41,044 nucleotides of DNA from SAR202 cluster bacterium (GTDB lineage: Bacteria > Chloroflexota > Dehalococcoidia > Lucifugimonadales > GCA-2712585), in assembly GCA_016872285.1 (NCBI GenBank), contig VGZZ01000023.1, positions 1 through 41,044 on the forward strand, written 5' to 3'. The notes below the pieces were generated by a model, which was given only the letters and a program-made list of their open reading frames with translations, did not search any database and was not told the DNA's origin. How positions within the stretch are numbered: position 1 is the first letter of the stretch; each line of letters starts with the position of its first letter. This document shows, piece by piece, positions 27,020-37,334 of this stretch. A program made the translations under genes and the position numbers.

Positions 27020-28282
27020 TTACTTGGACTTTTTGACGCGCTGGAGGGCGCGGCCCAGGCGCTGGCCGATGGCCTCCAGTTGGTCCAGGGAGGCGTTGGA
27101 GAAGGCCATGCGGCCGTGGGTCTTGTCGGTGGACTTGTCGAGGTAGAACTCTTTGCCGGCGGTGTAGAGGAGGCCTTCCTTGGCGGACTCGCGGAGGACG
27201 TCCTCGGTGGCGGCGTTGGGGGTCTCGAACCAGAGGAAGAAGCCGCCGGTGGGCTTGTTGAACTTGACCTGGGGGCCGCAGTTTTCCAGCAGGGAGGTGG
27301 CGAGGGTTTCGTTCTTCTTGGCGTAGACGGCGCGCACCTTCTTGATGTGGGGTTCCAGCTTGCCGGAGCCGATGTAGGCGTCCAGCATGTGGATGAGGAG
27401 GGGGCTGGTGCCCATGTCGAAGCGGACGCGGCCCATGGCGTCGATGTAGTCCTTGGGGGCCTGGACCCAGCCGGCGCGGAGGCCGGTGGCGATGACTTTG
27501 CTGAAGGTGCCTAGCTTGAGGACGCCCTGTCCGCCGGCCATGGCGTACATGGAGGGCGGAACGGGGTCGTCGAAGTAAAGCTCGGAGTAAGTGCAGTCCT
27601 CGACGATAAGGATTTCGTTCTCGGCGCACATCTTGATGAGCTCGGCGCGGCGGTCTTCAGGGAGGACGGTAGCGGTGGGGTTCTGGTAGTCGGGGGTGAC
27701 GTAGAGCATTTTGACGCGCTTGCCCTGCTTCTGGGCCTTCTTGATGGCGGACTCGACGGCGTCGGGGTTGATGCCCTGGTCGTCGACCTCAGCGCCGACG
27801 ACATTAGCCATGTGGCCCTGGATGGCGCGGGTGGTGCCGGAGTAGTTGGGGTCTTCGATGATGACGACGTCGCCGGGGTTGATGAAGGCCTGGGCGATGT
27901 TGTCGAGGCAGCCTGAGCCGCCGTTGTGGATGATGACGTTTTCGGGCTTGACGGGGAGGCCGTCCAGCCTGGTCTGACGCTGGGCGACGATGTTGCGGAG
28001 GCCGTCGAAGCCCATGACGCCGCCGTACTTGAGGGCGTCGGAGGGTTTTTGGACAAGGACCTTCTGGAAGGCTTCCATGATGTCTTTGGAGGGGAGGGTG
28101 GGGGAGTCGGGGATGCCGCCGGCGGCGATGATGGGGTTGGGGTGGTCGATTTTCCAGCCGGCGCCCGCGGCGGTGGCGCTGCCCGCGCCGATGGTGCGGG
28201 CGGAGTCGGAGAAGATATTGTTCATGTTAACGTTTTGCCACTTCTTGGCGGCTTCCTTCGGGTTGTTGGCTTTTTGCGGCAT
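27020..28282 (-). CDS. PLP-dependent aminotransferase, class I/II (second)
   Basis: 420 aa fold-type I aminotransferase. The N-terminus is an SDSARTIGAGSATAAGAG segment. INPGDVVIIEDPNYSGTTRA lies around residue 130, YVTPDYQNPTATVLPEDRR carries the NPT signature around 200, and LGTFSKVIATGLRAGW holds the PLP lysine around 262. It belongs to the same LysN/2-aminoadipate/MocR-like subgroup as the gene at 3334 but is only distantly similar to it. The ATG is preceded by AAAGGGG at suitable spacing. No partner gene is adjacent, so the substrate cannot be inferred. Monocistronic, ended by the palindrome at 26970. Confidence 0.88.
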   Translation of the reverse strand: MPQKANNPKEAAKKWQNVNMNNIFSDSARTIGAGSATAAGAGWKIDHPNPIIAAGGIPDSPTLPSKDIMEAFQKVLVQKPSDALKYGGVMGFDGLRNIVAQRQTRLDGLPVKPENVIIHNGGSGCLDNIAQAFINPGDVVIIEDPNYSGTTRAIQGHMANVVGAEVDDQGINPDAVESAIKKAQKQGKRVKMLYVTPDYQNPTATVLPEDRRAELIKMCAENEILIVEDCTYSELYFDDPVPPSMYAMAGGQGVLKLGTFSKVIATGLRAGWVQAPKDYIDAMGRVRFDMGTSPLLIHMLDAYIGSGKLEPHIKKVRAVYAKKNETLATSLLENCGPQVKFNKPTGGFFLWFETPNAATEDVLRESAKEGLLYTAGKEFYLDKSTDKTHGRMAFSNASLDQLEAIGQRLGRALQRVKKSK

Positions 28283-28439
28283 TTTTATCCCCTTTCGTGT
28301 CCTCTGGAGAGGAGGTTTATGTTTTAGGCAAGGCTGTTAGAGTTCGTAAGAGTCTATCATATTGGGGGTGAGTTGTAAGGGGAGAGTCTGATCCCTCCGC
28401 TGAAGCGCTCTAACATGAAAAGCCGGCCTTGTTCATAAT

Positions 28440-28660
28440 CGGGATACCATCCCCTGGCCCCTTCCCCGACTGCATCGGGACTGAGTACAGCCTGCTGGAA
28501 GGGGAAGGGAAAATAAGGACCACCTCATCATCCCCCTTCGACAAGCTCAGGGCAGGCTCTATCCCCCTTTTCTCCTTTGCAATAGGAGAAGAGGGAGCAC
28601 CAGAGGGGAAGGGCCAGAGGAAGCGTGGATTGTCGAAATATGGGCGCCGCTGAACGGATG
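28440..28660. repeat. Family C repeat block with family A core
   Basis: GGGATACCATCCCCTGGCCC, then CCGACTGCATCGGGACTGAG, CCTGCTGGAAGGGGAAGGG and CCCCCTTCGACAAGCTCAGG, a family A core. Strongly similar to 29015-29100. The 493-base gap before the zinc-ribbon gene otherwise shows no supported gene. Confidence 0.55.
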
Positions 28661-28775
28661 ACACGCTCAGGATTTCTTCAGCGAGCCTTTCGTGTGTCGA
28701 GATGGGTGCGTGCGGATGCGCGGGGGTAACTGGGGCAGGGAAGGGTAGGATGGGTGGAGGAGAGGCGGCCGGGGG

Positions 28776-28955
28776 TTAGGCGGCAATTTGCTGCTGCTGG
28801 ACGGCTTCTGCGTATTGTTCAAGACCGGCGGATTTTTTGGCTTTGATTTCTATGAGGAGGCCGCACTGGAGGCACTGGAGGTAGGGGCCGTAGATGTCAC
28901 CGTTGAGAAATAGGTCGCCGCGGCACTTTTTGCAGGTCTTGAGGTAGATAGCCAT
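28776..28955 (-). CDS. Small zinc-ribbon protein
   Basis: 59 aa, too short for many gene callers. Cys8, Cys11, Cys28 and Cys31 form two CxxC knuckles (TCKKCRGDLFLNGD, LQCLQCGLL) about 16 residues apart, a typical zinc ribbon. The helix after them ends in a Gln/Ala tail (EAVQQQQIAA). AGGAG lies 12 bases before the ATG. Cytoplasmic and probably nucleic-acid or protein binding; the function is unknown. It lies on the same strand as, and 334 bases beyond, the sigma region 4 fragment, with family C repeats between. The two kinds of small protein may once have been neighbours in a regulatory locus. Confidence 0.75.
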   Translation of the reverse strand: MAIYLKTCKKCRGDLFLNGDIYGPYLQCLQCGLLIEIKAKKSAGLEQYAEAVQQQQIAA

Positions 28956-29014
28956 TGGGGGGATTTACTCCTTCTAAAGTAGGATTTTGCAGCCAATTGC
29001 TGTGCCTAGCCGGG

Positions 29015-29265
29015 ATACCATCCCCTTAATCCCCTTTCCCGACTGCATCGGGACTAAGTACAGCCTGCTGGAAGGGGAAGGGAAAATATTTACCACAACC
29101 CCCTCCTTCGGTCCGCTGGAGGCGGACTCAGGACGGTCCGATTGCATCGGACTCCGCGATATATGCTTAAAGGTAGCGGAGCGTCTAACTCCCCCTTCGT
29201 CCTTCGGGGGATACTCGGGACAGGCTCTTTCAGGCCGAAGGGGGAGAACCAGACCGAACAACTCA
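29015..29265. repeat. Family C repeat block with family A core
   Basis: GGGATACCATCCCCTTAATC, CCGACTGCATCGGGACTAAG and CCTGCTGGAAGGGGAAGGG, the same order as 28440-28520. Then TCCGATTGCATCGGACTCCG (a hairpin) and TCCTTCGGGGGATACTCGGG follow. No gene is supported. Confidence 0.55.
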
Positions 29266-29289
29266 GGCCACTGTTAATCCAAGGATGCA

Positions 29290-29493
29290 TTAGTTCAGGC
29301 TCACGTGGTATGCGGGGCGTTTGAAGGCTTCACGCATGCCTTTGAGGGCTACGCGCTGGGTCTCCCGGATGGCGCCGATACGTTTTCCCATGATGGAGCC
29401 GACCTCTCGATAGGTGAGGCCGGCGCCGAACCGGAGGGCGAGGACTTTGCGCTGGTTGTTGGTGAGGCTGGAGAAGGCGGAGCGGACGGCTTC
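29290..29493 (-). pseudogene. Orphan sigma-70 region 4 (HTH) fragment
   Basis: On the minus strand a 67-codon open stretch encodes a sigma-factor region 4 helix-turn-helix: FSSLTNNQRKVLALRFGAG, LTYREVGSIMGKRIGAIRET and QRVALKGMREAF, then a stop. The frame is closed immediately upstream by TAA at 29494-29496, only three codons after an ATG (29503-29505), and there is no alternative start before the HTH. The rest of the sigma factor (region 2) is absent, because the rRNA/tRNA unit's terminator begins at 29516. It is therefore a 3' remnant, or a tiny protein with a nonsense codon. Pairing with -35 DNA is the known role of region 4. Confidence 0.7.
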
Positions 29494-29515
29494 TTAGGAA
29501 GGCATGAAAAGGAAG

Positions 29516-29539
29516 GCCCCCTGGTTTTGGCCAGGGGGC
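29516..29539 (-). terminator. Intrinsic terminator of the 23S-tRNA unit
   Basis: Stem GCCCCCTGG/CCAGGGGGC (9 bp, 6-nt loop). On the minus strand it is followed by CTTCCTTTTC. It lies 12 bases past the tRNA 3' end. Confidence 0.8.
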
Positions 29540-29550
29540 AAGGTTTTTGT

Positions 29551-29625
29551 TGGTAGCGGGGGTTGGACTCGAACCAACGACCTTCGGGTTATGAGCCCGA
29601 CGAGCTGCCACTGCTCCACCCCGCG
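29551..29625 (-). tRNA. Initiator tRNA-fMet (CAT)
   Basis: 75 nt including an encoded CCA. The anticodon CAT is at 29593-29591. Initiator marks are present: the first base C does not pair with the opposing T at position 72, and the anticodon stem has three consecutive G-C pairs (GGG...CCC flanking CTCATAA). The T arm reads GGTTCGAGTCC. The D loop is two bases shorter than in E. coli. It is transcribed after the 23S gene and before the terminator at 29516. Confidence 0.93.
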
Positions 29626-29637
29626 TAACTATTGGTG

Positions 29638-29684
29638 CGGTTATGAGCCCGATCCGCCTGCGGCGGACCACTGCTCCACCCCGA
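29638..29684 (-). pseudogene. tRNA-fMet remnant with hairpin insertion
   Basis: GGTTATGAGCCCGA and CCACTGCTCCACCCCG repeat the 5' half of the adjacent tRNA-fMet. The D-arm heptamer between them is replaced by the palindromic TCCGCCTGCGGCGGA. The T arm and 3' acceptor are missing, so it cannot fold as a tRNA. The remaining bases up to the 23S gene show no 5S rRNA. Confidence 0.7.
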
Positions 29685-29789
29685 GTCGATTGTTAAGAGT
29701 GCGGCGAAGTCCTAGTTGGACTAGTTGATGCTACACCCTGAGGAGGGAATTAACAAGAGAAAAGTTTTTAGTTTGCGGCTTTTAGCGTG

Positions 29790-32784
<2,995 letters not shown>

Positions 32785-32817
32785 CACGCTAGAAGCCACA
32801 AACTAAAAACTTATTCT

Positions 32818-32831
32818 CTTGTTAAAGTGCA
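32818..32831 (-). promoter_or_regulatory. boxA-like antitermination site of the rRNA leader
   Basis: On the minus strand TGCACTTTAACAAG, close to the E. coli rRNA boxA TGCTCTTTAACAA that binds NusB/NusE. It lies between the leader hairpin and the 23S 5' end, and its last part joins the processing stalk. Confidence 0.6.
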
Positions 32832-32864
32832 AAAATAAGGGCGGCTCAGTTGCCCAAGCCGCCG
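32829..32864 (-). terminator. Terminator-like hairpin in the 23S leader
   Basis: On the minus strand GGCGGCT/AGCCGCC (7-bp stem, 10-nt loop), followed by CTTATTTTTGC. It lies inside the leader between the promoter and the 23S gene, so it would stop transcription unless antitermination acts. It could alternatively be an ordinary stabilising hairpin. Confidence 0.55.
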
Positions 32865-32929
32865 CTTAGGTGTCTTGAGACCTTTGTTACCGCTATGAAC
32901 TGTTATGCAGTTGTTTCATTAGCCCTCGT

Positions 32930-32958
32930 ATTATATAGGCCTGCGCAGAGTGCGTCAA
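32930..32958 (-). promoter_or_regulatory. Consensus promoter of the 23S unit
   Basis: On the minus strand TTGACG, 17 bp, TATAAT, with the start point expected near 32923. Five of six bases at -35 and all six at -10 match sigma-70 consensus. A GC-rich discriminator (ACGAGGGC) follows, as in many stable-RNA promoters. Confidence 0.8.
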
Positions 32959-33009
32959 GGGTTTTTAAACTTATTTTGAAAAGTGCTCAGGCACTGGTTT
33001 ACAGCTTCG

Positions 33010-33039
33010 TTGTCACTGGGGGGGGCGCGTTGCTATACT
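33010..33039 (+). promoter_or_regulatory. Promoter candidate for thrB
   Basis: TTGTCA, 18 bp, TATACT. The spacer contains a run of eight Gs (33018-33025). It lies about 60 bases before the homoserine kinase start and divergent from the 23S promoter. Confidence 0.5.
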
Positions 33040-33100
33040 CGCTGGCTAGAGTTTTGCCGCCAGCGGGAGTGGGCCTGTCCGTTAGATATGAAGTATAGAT

Positions 33101-34012
33101 ATGAAGTATAGATCGGTTACTGTTGAAGCGCCGGCGACGACGGCGAACCTGGGCCCCGCGTTTGATGCCATGGGCGTTGCCCTGGACATCTGGAACTGGC
33201 TAACGATGGAGGCCGGCGGCGAGTCCCGGGTGGAGGTGGAAGGCCAGGGGTCGGGAGAGCTGCCAAAGGGACGCGAGAATGTGGTGTACGCAGCAGCGCT
33301 GCGTCTGTTTAGGGAGGCGGGTGTTGAGGCGCCGCCGCTGAGGATTAGGTGCCGCAACAAGATTCCGTTGAAGAGGGGGTTAGGGAGCAGCTCCGCCGCC
33401 ATTGTGGGCGGACTGGTAGGGGCCAACGCGCTGCTGGGGAATCCGGTGTCGCAGGAGAGGATGCTGGCGCTGGCGGTGGAGATGGAGGGGCATCCGGACA
33501 ACGTTACCCCGGCATTGCTGGGCGGCGCGCAGATTGTAGTGACCGATGGGAACAAGCTAGTGACTTCGCCGGTGAGGATGCCGACGGACTTAAAGGTTGT
33601 GTTGTACGTGCCCAACGGGACAATATCGACGGCCGAGGCGCGAAAGGCGCTGCCCAAGCAGGTAAGCCGCGAGGACGCGGTATTTAATCTGGGGCGGGCG
33701 GCCTTGCTGGTGAACGCGCTGGCGTCCGACAGGCCGCAGGATCTAAGGGCGGCCACGGAGGACCGGCTGCATCAGCCGTATCGAGAGCATTTATTTCCAG
33801 CGATGAAGGTGATTATTCGCGACGCGTTGAAGGCGGGAGCTTTGGGGGCGTTTGTGTCGGGGAGCGGGCCGACGGTGCTGGCGCTGGCGCGAGGCCGCGA
33901 GATGAGCATAGCGTATGAGATGGCGGAGGGGGCGCGGAAGGCCAACGCGCCGGGGGAGACGGTTATCACCAGGCCTACCGAGAAGGGCGCGCATATAATT
34001 GAGGCTGCGTAG
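33101..34012 (+). CDS. thrB: Homoserine kinase
   Basis: 303 aa GHMP-family kinase that phosphorylates homoserine in threonine synthesis. VTVEAPATTANLGPAFDAMG at the N-terminus is the family opening. The ATP loop is PLKRGLGSSSAAIVGG at about residues 87-102. EGHPDNVTPALLGGAQI is diagnostic of homoserine kinase, and GAFVSGSGPTVLAL is the C-terminal glycine loop. ATG 33101 gives MKYRSVTV. A 13-base tandem duplication just before it creates an earlier ATG (33088) followed by a stop after seven codons. No clear ribosome-binding site is seen. Aspartate kinase lies downstream on the same strand. Confidence 0.93.
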   Translation: MKYRSVTVEAPATTANLGPAFDAMGVALDIWNWLTMEAGGESRVEVEGQGSGELPKGRENVVYAAALRLFREAGVEAPPLRIRCRNKIPLKRGLGSSSAAIVGGLVGANALLGNPVSQERMLALAVEMEGHPDNVTPALLGGAQIVVTDGNKLVTSPVRMPTDLKVVLYVPNGTISTAEARKALPKQVSREDAVFNLGRAALLVNALASDRPQDLRAATEDRLHQPYREHLFPAMKVIIRDALKAGALGAFVSGSGPTVLALARGREMSIAYEMAEGARKANAPGETVITRPTEKGAHIIEAA

Positions 34013-34094
34013 GGGATGGCGCTGGTTGGCCTAATACAGTCGAGGAATAAAACGGCAGTGGAAAGTTGCCTTAACAAAGGACCGTTTAGCCAGG

Positions 34095-34163
34095 GTTTCC
34101 CCCTCATCTCGCCACGGCGAGTCTTCGACCTGCACCTTCTCCCATCAAGGGAGAAGGAGTTTC
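34095..34163. repeat. Dispersed repeat (family C) short copy
   Basis: CCCCCTCATCTCGCCACGGC, then GACCTGCACCTTCTCCCATC and AAGGGAGAAGGAGTTTCTTG. It fills most of the 221-base space between thrB and lysC. Confidence 0.5.
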
Positions 34164-34233
34164 TTGGTACTACACGAGTTTTTACTTACCACAAGGCTCA
34201 ATTAGCCCTAGGCGTTCAAGGAGTGGGATAGAC

Positions 34234-35451
34234 ATGGCGTTGGTCGTCCAGAAATATGGGGGGAGTTCGGTATCGGACGCGGCCAAGATCAAGAGGGTGG
34301 CGGAGCGCATCGCGGCCGTTAAGGATTCGGGCAAGAGGGTGGTGGCGGTGGTGTCGGCCATGGGGGACACCACGGACGACCTGATAAAGCTGGCGAGCCA
34401 GGTGTCCTCTAGGCCGGAGCCGAGGGAGCTGGACCTCTTACTGTCATCGGGAGAGGTAGTGTCATGCACGCTGATGGCCATGGCGCTGCGGTCCATGGGG
34501 CACAGCGCTATATCGCTGACGGGAATGCAGGCTGGGATACATACTGATACCACCTATGGGAGGGCGCGTATAAGTCGGGTGGATACCAGCAGGGCGCTGA
34601 GGGAGTTGGAGCAGGGCAAGATTGTGGTGGTGGCGGGGTTTCAGGGGTTCACCGAGGATATGGACGTGACGACCCTGGGCCGCGGCGGCTCCGACACGAC
34701 GGCGGTGGCGCTGGCGGCGGCGCTGAAGGCGGAGCGGTGCGAGGTGTATACAGACGTCGAAGGCATATACACGGCGGACCCCCGGATAGTAAAGGGAGCG
34801 CGGAAGCTCAAGGAGATAACATTTGAGGAGATGCTGGAGCTGGCGGCTTACGGGGCGAAAATGCATCCCCGTTCGATTGAACTGGGTTGGGTCTATAATG
34901 TGCCAATCTACGTCGCGTCCACGTTTTCGGACGCGCCCGGCACTTTGATTCATGGAGATGCAGCTATGATGGAGCATCGTGTAAAGGTTACGGGGGTGGC
35001 CTACGACAGGAATGTGGCTAAGGTCACGGTACAGGGTGTGCCGGACAGGCCCGGCGTGGCGGCGGGCATTCTGGAGCCGCTGGCAGAGGTAGGAATTAGC
35101 GTGGATACGATTGTGCAGAACGCGGGCCGTGACAACCGTTCCGACTTTAGCTTCACAGTGGCCCGCACGGACCTCGCCGAGGCGGTGAGACTCGTGAAGC
35201 CGGTGGCGCAGCGGCTGGGAGCGTCGGAGGTGCTGACAGACGGGACGCTGAGCAAGGTCAGCATTGTAGGGGCGGGAATGTACAACACGCCCGGCTATGC
35301 TTCCAGGATGTTTCGGGCGCTGGCGGACTCAGGGGTGAACATTGAGATGATTACAACGTCGGAGATACGTATCACATGCATAGTGTCGGAGAAGAAGCTG
35401 GAGGACGCCGTCAGGGAGCTGCACAAGGCGTTTAACCTAGAGGCGTCTTAA
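34234..35451 (+). CDS. lysC: Aspartate kinase
   Basis: 405 aa monofunctional aspartokinase, the first step of the Lys/Thr/Met pathway. The substrate/ATP motif VVQKYGGSSVSD is at residues 4-15, LLSSGEVVSCTLMAMAL around 70, and GRGGSDTTAVALAAALKAER around 150. Two ACT regulatory domains occupy about residues 265-405 (VPDRPGVAAGILEPLAEVGI; YTPG-type GMYNTPGYASRMFRALADSG), so feedback control by lysine and/or threonine is expected. GGAG lies before ATG 34234. An internal GGAG with 8-nt spacing precedes ATG 34966 (residue 245), which would give a separate ACT-only beta subunit as known for alpha2beta2 aspartokinases. Its stop overlaps the next start by one base. Confidence 0.93.
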   Translation: MALVVQKYGGSSVSDAAKIKRVAERIAAVKDSGKRVVAVVSAMGDTTDDLIKLASQVSSRPEPRELDLLLSSGEVVSCTLMAMALRSMGHSAISLTGMQAGIHTDTTYGRARISRVDTSRALRELEQGKIVVVAGFQGFTEDMDVTTLGRGGSDTTAVALAAALKAERCEVYTDVEGIYTADPRIVKGARKLKEITFEEMLELAAYGAKMHPRSIELGWVYNVPIYVASTFSDAPGTLIHGDAAMMEHRVKVTGVAYDRNVAKVTVQGVPDRPGVAAGILEPLAEVGISVDTIVQNAGRDNRSDFSFTVARTDLAEAVRLVKPVAQRLGASEVLTDGTLSKVSIVGAGMYNTPGYASRMFRALADSGVNIEMITTSEIRITCIVSEKKLEDAVRELHKAFNLEAS

Positions 35452-36209
35452 TGGCCTTGGGGGAGACCACTCAGCCGCCCTGGCTTTCCATAATTATTCC
35501 CGCTTATAACGAGGAGTCCAGGATTGGGCAGACGCTGGAATTGGTCACGGCGTATTTGAGGGGGCAGAAGTATTCCTGGGAGGTGCTGGTAGCGAACGAT
35601 GGGAGCGCGGATGGGACGGCGGAGATTGTGAAAGGGGTGGGAAGCAAGTGGACGAGGGTGAGACTGCTGGACTTGAGACACGGCGGCAAGGGGTGGGCGG
35701 TGAGGAACGGGATGCTGCAGGCGAGGGGGCGGCTCAGGTTTTTGTGCGACGCGGACCTATCTATGCCGATTGAGCATATCGAGCGTTTCATGTCGGAGGA
35801 GGGGAGCAGGTGGGATGTGGTCATCGGGTCCAGGGAGGCGCCGGGGGCGAGGCGGATTGGGGAACCGTGGGGTCGGCACCTGATGGGCCGGATATTCAAC
35901 ACCCTGACGCGGCTTCTGGCAGCGCCCGGGATTAAGGACACCCAGTGCGGTTTCAAGCTGTTCAAGGACTATGCGGCGGAGCGTCTGTTCAGTTTGCAGC
36001 GGCTGGAGGGGTTTGGGTTTGACGCGGAGGTGCTGTTCCTGGCAAGGAAGCTAGGCTACAGCGTGGGGGAGGTGGGTATAGACTGGCGTTATCAGACTCG
36101 GAGCAAGGTGAGCCCGGTAAGGGACTCGCTCAGGATGGTGGCGGACCTGTTCAATGTGCGGTGGGCTTACCGGCGGGGCGTGTATAAGGACAAAGAGCAG
36201 CCCCAGTAA
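35451..36209 (+). CDS. Family 2 glycosyltransferase (polyprenyl-phosphate sugar transferase type)
   Basis: 252 aa. WLSIIIPAYNEESRIGQTLE is the GT-A N-terminus, EVLVANDGSADGTAEIV the nucleotide-binding region, LRFLCDADLSMPIEHI the DxD metal motif near residue 100, and KDTQCGFKLFKDYAAERLF, FGFDAEVLFLARKLGY the hallmarks of dolichyl/polyprenyl-phosphate glucosyltransferase (ALG5-like). No C-terminal membrane helices, so it acts at the cytoplasmic membrane face on an undecaprenyl-type lipid carrier. ATG 35451 overlaps the lysC stop (TAATG), so it is translationally coupled although functionally unrelated to aspartate metabolism. Confidence 0.88.
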   Translation: MALGETTQPPWLSIIIPAYNEESRIGQTLELVTAYLRGQKYSWEVLVANDGSADGTAEIVKGVGSKWTRVRLLDLRHGGKGWAVRNGMLQARGRLRFLCDADLSMPIEHIERFMSEEGSRWDVVIGSREAPGARRIGEPWGRHLMGRIFNTLTRLLAAPGIKDTQCGFKLFKDYAAERLFSLQRLEGFGFDAEVLFLARKLGYSVGEVGIDWRYQTRSKVSPVRDSLRMVADLFNVRWAYRRGVYKDKEQPQ

Positions 36210-36226
36210 GAGACTAGGCTGGTAGG

Positions 36227-36290
36227 CTGAAAAAGCGGCTCCGCCTAGGGTATTGCTGGGAATACCGGCAGGCTGCTGGGACTTTTTCAG
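36227..36290. other. Small cruciform-forming element
   Basis: Outer arms CTGAAAAAG/CTTTTTCAG enclose GCGGCTCCGC and GGTATT-GCTGGG-AATACC, making a 64-base branched structure 17 bases after the glycosyltransferase stop. It may act as a terminator or be a minimal MITE; no second copy is seen in the window. Confidence 0.5.
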
Positions 36291-36392
36291 TAAATTGAGT
36301 CAAAAGGGACTTGACCAATTCCGCATCTTAATGTAAGTGTTAGTTATTGGCCGTATAACCTGTGAGAGAAAGGGGATGGGGGTAGCTATACC

Positions 36393-37253
36393 ATGTCCAT
36401 GGAACTGGCACACTCAATTGACGCAACGAAACTGCGTCGGGACAAGTCTAAGGAGGCGGTGCAGCTGGCGCTGGAAGGCAAGTGGCGCGAGGCTATCAAC
36501 GTAAACAAGGATATCCTTTATTACTACCCTGAGGACGTGGAGAGCCTGAACCGGCTAGGGAAGGCCCACCTGGAAGTGGGCGAGTACCCGCAGGCCAAAG
36601 AGGCGTTTCAGAAGGCGCTGTCGATATCGCCGCACAACACCATCGCCAAAAAGAACGTGGCGAGGATAGCGCAGATGCCGCGGGGGGTGTCGTCGGCGCA
36701 GGAGGGCCGGAAGGTGGCGCCGAAGCTCTTTCTGGAGGAGAGCGGGAAGTCCGGGGTAACCTCCTTGCGCAGCCTAAGCTCCGCGAAGGTGCTGGCGGCC
36801 GCCGCCGCCGGCGACCCGGTGGAGCTTCAGGCTTCGGGGAACACGCTGTGCGCCAGGGGGAAGGACGGGCAGGCGCTGGGGCATGTGGAGACGAAGCTGG
36901 GGACGCGGCTGATGCACTTGATGAAGCAGGGGAACAGGTATGACGCGGCTATTTTGAGCGTAGACCCCGGGAAGGTATCGATTATTATTCGAGAGACGTA
37001 CCACCACCCGTCGCTGATGGGGGTACAGTCGTTCCCGGCGACGGGGTCTGAGGAGTATCCAAGCTACGTCCGCGAAGCCGCGGTCAGCTACGACATTGAA
37101 AGCGAGCCTGACGACGAGCCGGAGGCGGACCCGATGTCCATGTGGACGGAGGACGGGGAGGAGGCGCCGGAGCCGATGCCGCGCCGCAGTTCCCGCTCGA
37201 AGGCGATGAGCGAGGAGGAGGAAGAAGAGGATGTGGAAGAGGAGGAAGAGTAG
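36393..37253 (+). CDS. TPR protein with acidic tail
   Basis: 286 aa. Two tetratricopeptide repeats lie at about residues 18-87 (EAVQLALEGKWREAINVNKD, then SLNRLGKAHLEVGEYPQAKE, AFQKALSISPHN). A middle domain of about 110 residues (GDPVELQASGNTLCARGKDG, DAAILSVDPGKVSIIIRETY) is not a family I recognise. The last 50 residues are dominated by Asp/Glu and end in a run of Glu. No signal peptide. TPRs mediate protein contacts, and the acidic tail suggests binding to a basic partner such as a ribosomal protein or nucleic-acid-binding protein; this is inference. ATG 36393 is used; ATG 36399 is also possible. It stands between the cruciform element and the structured RNA region. Confidence 0.8.
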   Translation: MSMELAHSIDATKLRRDKSKEAVQLALEGKWREAINVNKDILYYYPEDVESLNRLGKAHLEVGEYPQAKEAFQKALSISPHNTIAKKNVARIAQMPRGVSSAQEGRKVAPKLFLEESGKSGVTSLRSLSSAKVLAAAAAGDPVELQASGNTLCARGKDGQALGHVETKLGTRLMHLMKQGNRYDAAILSVDPGKVSIIIRETYHHPSLMGVQSFPATGSEEYPSYVREAAVSYDIESEPDDEPEADPMSMWTEDGEEAPEPMPRRSSRSKAMSEEEEEEDVEEEEE

Positions 37254-37334
37254 AGAGGAGTAATGCCAAGATAACCAATTCCTCTTTAACTTCCCCCTCG
37301 ATTGGTATAAGTACTTAGGATTCAAACGGTTTAG

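Noticed and set aside
28410-28664. An 84-codon minus-strand frame
   Set aside because: It is largely made of family C and family A repeat sequence and has no conserved features.
28442-29265. A CRISPR array or tandem repeat
   Set aside because: The repeated words are irregularly spaced, of different lengths and mosaic; there are no uniform repeats and spacers and no cas genes.
29638-29684. A second functional tRNA-fMet
   Set aside because: It lacks the T arm and 3' acceptor half, and the D arm is replaced by a palindrome.
29626-29789. A 5S rRNA gene between tRNA-fMet and 23S
   Set aside because: None of the conserved 5S segments is visible on either strand; the space holds the tRNA remnant and the base of the processing stalk.
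32850-33098. An 82-codon plus-strand frame before thrB
   Set aside because: It spans the antisense of the rRNA promoter and leader and has no ribosome-binding site or recognisable domain.
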